Assembly: GCA_947168855.1 (NCBI GenBank)
Contig: CAMVNO010000004.1
Span: 1 to 64,000, forward strand
Origin: an uncultured Clostridia bacterium
GTDB taxonomy: Bacteria; Bacillota; Clostridia; Christensenellales; CAG-138
Reading direction: 5' to 3'
DNA length: 64,000 nt
A model generated the notes under the pieces. The model worked only from the letters and a program-made list of their open reading frames with translations, made no database searches and was not told where the DNA came from. Each line of letters begins with the position of its first letter. Position 1 is the first letter of the stretch. Position numbers and translations under genes: made by a program. This document shows, piece by piece, positions 1 through 9,000 of the stretch.

Positions 1-1
1 T

Positions 2-3000
2 CACCGTGTACACCTCTTCGGTGTGCGTCTGGCCGTCGTACGTCCAGCTCTTCGTCGAGGACGTGATCGTCAGCGCGCTGTCATTCGCCGTGATCTTCAG
101 CGTGCCTTCTTCCTTGACGATCGTGTAGTTGGTCTCCTTGAACGCTTCGGTCGGCGTGTAAACGATCGTGTTCGTGACTTCGCCTTCTTCAACCGTCGTG
201 ACGCTGCCGATCGCCTTGACGTCGGTGACTTCGCCGGTTACGAAGCCGGTGTTGTTTTCCGTATCCATCTCCCAGCCGGTAACCGTGGGTCTGGTCAGCG
301 GTGTGCCGTCGTATGGCTTCTCCGCGGTTTCGCTTACGAGCGTGACGGGACGCGGCTTGATTACAATACGACAACCCGTTAGTATAATATTGCCGCTATA
401 GTTGAAATGTCCCTCGCTATCAGCAACACCTACATATGCGCTGAAAACTTTGTTACATACATCTTTTTCATACGGGAACTCGTCTATCATTTCCCAGCCT
501 TCGGGTAGCGGCGCATACGGATTATCTATTACCGCGCTCGATAGTTCAGAATACGTCGCTGTGCCCTCTCCTACCCATTGATAGATAAAGACCTCTGTAT
601 GTAGATCGTCATAGTTTTCTTCCTCAAAATAATGGTAATAGGTAACGTTGCTGACATCAATCGATGCCGTATGCCACTGGCCGTCATAATAACCAACGTA
701 ACGGTTTACTTTAGCACCCCAAGCGATGGAACTTGCTGGGGTTACGATCAGCGTGCCTTCGTCTTCGGCGTCATAGTAGTTCGGGTTGGTCGCCTTGACC
801 TTGTAGGTGATCGTTCCGACGTTGCGGATGCTCGGCGCGGTATCGCTCCAATCGCCCCACGTCTCCGTTTCCGGATCGTAGACGCTGTACCGGTACGTCG
901 TGCCCGCCGGCATGGACGATGCGTTCGCCACGCCGCCGTTGTGATACTTGGCGTCGTAATAATGGTTGTAGTCGATCGCCTCGACCGTCATGGTCGCCGG
1001 AGTGATCTCCAGCGTGCCCGTCGCGCTCGTGTCGATGTTCGCGAACTGATCCGTGACGTCTTCGCCTGCTGCGTTGAAGATCTGGAACGCTATGACCGCG
1101 TTCACCGCCTTCTCGCCTTCGCCCGGCGTGACGTTCGTTACAGTACCGTCTGCCGTCGCCGTCCAGGTGAAGCCTTCCGGTACGCCGGTGACCGTGAAGT
1201 CGTCATGCTCCGTCTTCGTCAGCGGCGTGCCGTCGTACGTCTTGCTGCCGCTGCCCGGTACCACCACGATCTCCACATTCGACGCCGTGATCTTCAGCGT
1301 ACCGAGGTTCTCGCTCAGCGTGTAGTCGCTGCGAATTGCCGTCGCCGTCTCGCTTGCTCCTTCTTCGCCTGCAAAGACCAGCGTGTAGCTGTTCGTCACC
1401 GGTCCGCCTACATTCGTGATCGTTCCCGTGACTTTGAAGTCTGCCGTCTCGCCGTTGACAAAGCCCGTAATGCTACCGTCAGCCGTCAAAGGCGTGCCGT
1501 CGTATTCCTTGCTGTCTGTGCCTGTCGTGATCGTCAGCGTCGCAGGCGTTACGCTCAGCGTACCGACAACGTCTTCGCCCTTCGTGTAGTACGTCGCGTT
1601 CTCAACGTCCCAGGTGAACGCGTTGTTCACCGTCGTCTCGGCTACGTGCGTGATCGTTGCACTCGCCGCAGGCGTGATCGTTACCACGTCGCCCGTCGAC
1701 AGCTCGACCGTACCCGTCGTCTCGTCTTCCGCGATCGTTACCGTGTGCGTCTCGTCGTCGCCGTACGTCACCGTGTATTCGTACTTCGTATGCGCGTTGC
1801 CGTCATACGTCCATGTGTCGCTTGCAGATTCGACCTTCAGCACCTTGCTGCTCGTCGTGATCGTCAGCGTGCCGAGGTTCTCGCTCAGCGTGTAGTCGCT
1901 GCGAATTGCCGTCGCCGTCTCGCTTGCTCCTTCTTCGCCTGCAAAGACCAGCGTGTAGCTGTTCGTCACCGGTCCGCCTACATTCGTGATCGTTCCCGTG
2001 ACTTTGAAGTCTGCCGTCTCGCCGTTGACAAAGCCCGTAATGCTACCGTCAGCCGTCAAAGGCGTGCCGTCGTATTCCTTGCTGTCTGTGCCTGTCGTGA
2101 TCGTCAGCGTCGCAGGCGTGATCTCCTGCCAGCCGTCGGTGTAGACGAAGGTGACGGTTGCGAAGTTCGTGTTCTTGTTCTCGAAGTCGTCTTCGGTGAG
2201 ACCCATCATGGTCTTGCCGGAGTTGTCGCCGTTCTCGACCACGTGCCTACGGGTCGCGGAAGCGGTCTTGCCGTTCACGAGACCGAAGTCGGTCTCCTTA
2301 TACAGCGTCGTGTCGACGCCGTCGATCTGGATGCTGTCGACCGTGTAACCGGTGACCGTATGATCATTGCCGTCGTAGGTCTTGCTGTCGGTGTTGCCGT
2401 GCAGGGTGACCGTGACGTTGATCGGCGTGATGGACAGCGTGCCGAACTCCGTCGTTACGTTCGTATAGAATTCCCCATTGTCGATCGCATACGTGAACTT
2501 ATTGTTATTCGACACGGTGTCGTTGACGTCTCTGACGCCGCCCGCGGTCGACGTGATCGTGAGCTTGTCGCCCGTCGGGAGCGTGAAGACGAGACCGTTC
2601 GAGCCTTCGTCCGCCGTGATCGTCTTCGTTTCCGTGACGTTGCCGTCGTTGTCGAGCACGTCATAAGTGACTGTGTAGACGTCCTCCTTATGGAGCTGTC
2701 CGTCGTACGGCCACTCCTTCGTTGCGGACGTGATCTTGATCGGCAGGTCCGTCGTGTTGATCTTCAGTTCGCCGTCGATGACGTTGAACTGGATCGTGTA
2801 GTTGTTGCCGTACGCCGCCATGAACGCATCGTACTCGAAGCTGCTCTGGGCAAGACCCATCGGATACGTGCCCGGATTCTTCTTCGTGACCTCTGCGGTG
2901 ACGTCGCTCTTCAGACCCAGCGTGAAGCCATCCAGTGCCGTACCGACAACGTTGCCGTTCGCATCATATTCGATTTCGCCGACGAGCTCGTCGCCGTCCT

Positions 3001-6000
3001 CGGTGAACCAGCCGTCGTATTCGACGGTGTAGCCGGAGATGGTCTTTTCTTCGCCGTCGTAATCGTATTCCGCCTTGTTGCCGCGGATGGTGATGATCAG
3101 CGGCTCCTTGGTGATCGTCAGCGTGCCGTTGACGATGGTGACGTCATAGTTCTTGAGATTGTCGCCGCTGATGACCGGGTTGGTCGCGACGATTTCTTCC
3201 GGATATACGCCGACGTCCGTCTGCGAACCGTTCAGCGTAATGCTCGTCAGCGCGTCGGTGCCCTGCAGACCCTCGACCGTGACCTTATCCGCGAAGTTCT
3301 CTGTATAGGTCGCGTTGTCCTCGCCCTGCGGCGTGCCGTTGTAGGTATAGTTCTGGGCGATGACCGTGATGGTCAGCGGCGCCTTGTTGATGGTCAGCTT
3401 GCCGTCCTGCGCGACCACAAACGTCACGTTCGTGAAGTTCGGATCGTTGTAGCTGAAGTTATCCTTGTCGAGACCCATCGGGTAATTGCCGACGTCCTTC
3501 TCGGTGATCGTCGTCGAACCGTTGTAGACGATCTTGCTCGCGTCGAACAGGTTGCTGTTGCCCTGCGCGTCGTAGCCCTCGACCGTGTAGTTCGAGCCGT
3601 TGTAGGTCTCGGTCGCCGTGTGACCGGTGATCGTGATCTCGAGGTTGATCTTTTCGATGATCAGCTTGCCGACGTTGGTGTATACAACGTAGTTGGTGGT
3701 GTTGGACGAGCCGGTCTGGATCGTCGTGTCACCGCTCTTGATGACCAGCGTGCTGACGTCGAAGTTGCCGTTGTTGTATGTGCCCGCGTTCGTGCCGGCG
3801 GCGGGGGTATAGTCGATCGAAAGGGTCTGACCAGAGACAAGACCGTCGATCGTGTATTCGGTAGCCGAACCGGAGACTTCGCCTTCGATGTCGTAGCCGT
3901 ACTGCACGCTGCCGTTGTACGGGAGCGTGCGCTGGTTGACCGTGATCGTCAGCGTTCTCTGGCTGATCATCAGGATGCCGACGTTCGTCATGCCGTTCAC
4001 GGTGAACTGCGCGGTGACGTCGTTGCCGTTCGCGTCCTTGATGACGGGCGTACCCTGGAGCTTATTGAAGTATGTGCCGACGTTGACCTCGACCGGGTTC
4101 GTCGTCGTGACGCCGGTCATGGTGTAGGTAACGCCGTTCACAGCGAACGTGACCGCCGTGCCGGTGCCGCCGTTCTCAACCGCCGCGTCCGCGCCGGTGA
4201 GCTTGAAGCCCGCCGCCGTGTGCTCCTCGCCGTCGTAGACCGTGGTGAAGCCGTTCGGGGTCAGCGTGATCTCGAACTTGTTCGTACGGTCGGTGATGGT
4301 CAGGGTGCCGGGCACGGTGCTGATCGTGTAGTCGTTCGCGTCGGTGCCATCGTTCAGCGTGTAGGTGAACGTGTTCTCGCTGCTGCCGACGATCGTGCGG
4401 GTACCGGTGACGTCATAGGTCGCGCCTTCGCCGGAGACGAAGCCGTCGCCGGTGACCGCGACATTGCTGTTCGTCAGCGCGGTTCCGTCGTATTCCTTGC
4501 TGTCGGTTGCGCTCGTCAGGGTGACGGAGCGCTTCGTGATCTCCTGATAACCGTCGGTGACGTTGAACGTGACCGTACCGAAGTTCGGGTTCGTCGTGGA
4601 GAAGTTTGCGCTCGTAAGACCCATCATGGTCTTGCCGGTCGCGTCGCTGCCCTCGACCACGTGCGTACGCGTTGCGGAGCCGTTGTTGCCGTCGTATACG
4701 ATGTCCGCTTCTTTGAACAGCGGGTTCGAGATTTCGGTGACCTCATAGCCGCTGACCGATTGTTCACTGCCGTTGTACATATCGGAGCTGTTCGCGCCGA
4801 CGATCGTGACGGTGATGTCGATCGGCTTGATCGTGACATAGCCGTCCTCGACGATCTCGAACGTGACGTTCGGGAAGGTCTGCGTATCGGTAACGTGGAA
4901 GTTGCCCGGAACGAGGTTCATATTCGTCGTACCGGCGTCGGTTCTCGAAACGGTGTTTGTGCCATCGAACGTGAAGCTCGCCGCCGTAAACGCCGTGCTG
5001 CCGATGATCTCAACATCGTAGCCGGTCGCCGTATATTTGGTTCCGTCGTAATCATGCGTCACATAATGACCGGTGATCTTGACAGTGATGGCGCCTTCCG
5101 GCGTGATCTCCATGTAACCGTCGGTGACGTTGAACGTTACCGTGAAGTTCGCGTTGTTGTTTGTGAAGTTCGCGCTGGAATCCGTGAACGTGCCTTCCGC
5201 CAGACCCATCGGCGTCTTACCGACGTCGGTACGCGTCGCGCTGATCGTCTGCGCCGGACCGGTGAAGTCCGCCGCGGTATACAGCGTATCGCTGATCGTC
5301 ACGTCGTAGCCGGAGATGCTGTGCGACTGACCGTCGTGCGGTTTCGTATCGTTGTGACCGGTGATCGTGACGGTGACCGCACGCTTGCTGATCGTCATGT
5401 AGCCGTCGGTGACGGAGAACGTGACGTTGTAGTTCGGATCGTTGTTCACGAAGTCAGCCGCGGTGAGCCCCATGTTCGTGGTGCCCACATCGGTGCGCTT
5501 CGCTTCCGCGGTGCTGCCGGACTTCAGTGCGACGTTTGCGGTGTTATAGCCCGCGTCGTTTGCCGTTGCGGTGAAGCCGGTCGCCGTGTGTTCGTCGCCG
5601 TCGTACGTCTTGGTGTCGTTCGCGCCGGTGATGGTAACGGTGACCGCCTTCGGCGTGATCGTGAACGTACCGGGAACGACCGTCACGTCATAGTTCGGGT
5701 TGTCGCCCGGGGTGACGGTGATGGTATAATCGCCGACGTCCTCGCCCGCCTGACGGGAGAGGGTGTAGTTGATCGTGTCGCCTGTCTCGGCGCCGGTGAC
5801 CGTTGCCGTCAGCGCCGGATCCTGATCGCCGTAGACCTTGGTCTTGTCGTCCGCGGTGATCGTGATCGCCTTCTTGGTGATCTCGAAGTCGCCGGTCTGA
5901 TAGACGATCGTGTAGTTGCCCTGCGTGGTCTCGCCGCTCGGCGTGATCACGTAGTGACCGACATTCTCGCCCGCTTGACGTGCGACCGTGTAGGTGATCG

Positions 6001-9000
6001 TGTCATTGCCGACAAGACCGGTGACCGTTGCGTCAAGGGTCGGATCGGCTGCACCGTAGGTCTTGCTCTTGTCGTTCGCCTTGACGGTGACCTGCTTTGC
6101 GGTGATCGTCAAAGTGCCGGTCGTGGCGGTGACATTATAATAGGAAGGAATTCCCGCCGTGGGAGCCGAATAGGTCTGGCTGCCGACGCCCGGACCGATG
6201 GTCAGCGGATCGCCGATCGCCGAGTTGATCGTCGCTTCGTCGCTCGCAAGCGCGCCGGTCACGGTGTAGGAACCGGTAAGCGTGGTGCCGTCGTACGTCT
6301 TCGAAGCCGACGACGCGGTGATGGTCAGCGGCAGGGTGTAGTATACGATAATGACGTTCTCGCCCGCCGCGACCGTGATCGTCTGAGACGGGTTGTAGCT
6401 GTCTGCGGTGAGGTTATAGCCGGAGAAGCCACTGAGGAACGTCGTCGCCGCGTTTGCGGTGTAGCTCGAACCGATGGTCTTGCTTTCCGTTACATCCTCG
6501 GCGACCGGGGTGGTCGTGCCGAGCAGATAGTGGTGCACGGTGATCGGCGCCACGTCAAGCTCCCACACGCCGTACAGCGGAACGACCGCGTCGTCCGTTG
6601 CGGTGAGGTTCTTGACTTCCTGCATGTTGGTATAGACCACACCGCCGTTTGCGGAGGTCGACCAGCCGAGGAACTTATAGTTCGGAACGGTGAACGCGTT
6701 CTCGCTCAGGTTCTGCGCTGTGTCGTAAACAAAGTGCTGATTGTCCATCGAGCCGGAAGCCGACGTGCCCGCGGGCGCGTTTGCGTTGAAGCGCACGTCG
6801 TATTCATGCGGCGCCCAGACCGCGTACAGGTTGTCGTACGGAAGCCATTCGTCCGCCGCGACCTGCGAACAGCCCTGCGTGCATGCTTCGTTGGCATAGT
6901 AGCCGGTGCCGTTATACCAGATGAAGTTCGGCTCGGTGCATGCATACGAGGTCGGAACCTCGCCGCCCATTGCCTGCATTTCTTCTTCGGTGAAGGACTT
7001 CTTGTACCAGCCGAGGAAGTCGTAACCCGTGCGGCTCGGCGCACCGGGGATGTTGACCGCTTCGTTGATCAACAGGTTGTCATCCCGGCGCACGGTGTCG
7101 CCGGAACCGTCGTTTTTATACCAATAGATATGCGTCGGAACGCTTTCTTCATTATCGGCTTTATATTCCGCGCGAAGCTGGATCGTATAGGTCTTGCTGC
7201 CGTCCTGATTCTCGGTGACCTTTGCGTAGGTCTCGTCCGGAACGAACGAGGAGCCGGGGTACGCGAAGTCGGTGGTGTCGACCCACGCGCCGTTCTCCCA
7301 CTTCTGGATGACCCAGCGGGAGAAGACCAGATCCGAATCGTTCGGCGTCGAGCCGGGCTGTGCCCAGACCTCGGAACCGACGGTGTACGGGTTCGGATCG
7401 TTAAAGGTCGTGCCGCCGCCGGTGAAGGTACCGTCGACCGCGTCATAGACGATGCTCAGACCCGAAGCGCCTTCGGTCTTGGGACGCCATGCGGCGTAGA
7501 TCGTAAGGCGGCCGCGGATATACTCGCCCTTGGTCGGATCTTCATTGTTGTTATTGTCGTTGTAGCCGGTGGTATCGCCGGGAACGGTGCCGCTCTTTGC
7601 GTCGCCCTCGAGGTCGCCGTACGTCATATCCATCCCGGTCGTATTTTCATAGATGCCGAGATTGAAGTTGAACGGGATCGTGTGCGCCTCGTCGAGATAC
7701 CAGCCCGCGAGGACCCAGTTGTCCGCCGTTGCCGCGTTGACAGAGTTCGAAACCTGCTCGCCCGCGTTCAGACGGAAGGAGAGCGCCTGGTTGGTATCCG
7801 GATCGCCGTCGAGATCCTGCGGGAACGTGATGTCTGAGCGCGTCAATCCGACGTCCGGACCGCCGGTGATGTCCATAACGATACGGAAGCGCAGCGGGTT
7901 CCACTTGGCGTAGATCACCGTGTTCTGCGCGGGCATCGTGTCGTTTTCCCAGTCGACCGGGTTCTGATACGCGGTATCATAATACCAGCCGGCGAAGTAG
8001 TATTGGTCACCGCCGTCGTTCGGAACGTACTTAACGCCGTTCTTATATTCATACGGCGCAAAATGCTCGTACGTGTTCAGCGTTTCGGTTCTTCTGCCGC
8101 CTGTCGTCTTGGACTCGAAGACGAGACTATAGGAGACGCAGCTTAAGTAGATCCAGATCTTCTTGGTCGAGCTGTTGACCTTGATATAATTCGAAGCGGA
8201 ACCGGTGCCGTAATAAATGGGCAGATCCGTCGTTCTGGATACGAATCCGTTCGTTACGCTGTTTCGACTGAGGTTATAGCCGTAGCAATGGTAGTCGTCC
8301 GCGTTCGTAAACGTGACGGTAACGCCGCTCGGAAGCGAGTACTCCTCCGGCGTGTCCGTCCAGGCGCCGGTATCCGGATTCTGAGAAACGATATAGATCG
8401 TTGCCGTATCCGTCGATACCGTATGCGACCGGATATAGAAGTTGATCGTCGTTGCCGTTACACTGGTTGCGCCGAGCGGCGTATAGAACCGCGGGATCGG
8501 ATAATCCCAGTAATAATCGGAGCTTTCTACGTACCAGACGTAGCCCGTGCCGGGATCCGGCCAGTTGCTCGCATCGAACGGCGCGCCGTACATGCCGGTA
8601 TAAGATGAATACGGTAAAGTGATATTCGCTGTGCCGCTGTTATACCTGCCATTGGTATAGTTAGTTCCATTATACGTATAATAGATATATCTATTGGACG
8701 TTACATTTGTAATTGCAGATGCATTCCATACAGCAGATCCATTGCTGCCGATTCGATGCCAAGAACCGTTGATTTTGATGTAGTAATAACCATAGTAGGA
8801 ATCATACGCAAGCTCGTACCCGCTGATCGTCTTATACGACATATCAGTATCGGTGACGAAGTTATACGTGATCGCCACGCGGTCATAGTAGACGTAGATC
8901 TTCGTGGATCCGTCGCCCTTTACCGTCACCGTCGCGGACGCATCATTCTTCGTGCTGAACGTGTAATATGCGTTTTCCAGACGGGTAAGACCGGCAATGC

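Noticed and set aside
632-7837. 2401-aa plus-strand ORF in the track
   Set aside because: Antisense shadow of the YDG/MBG adhesin; Arg/Val/Asp-rich repetitive translation (DRDRQRA...) with no recognisable domain, while the opposite frame has signal peptide, SD and domain repeats.
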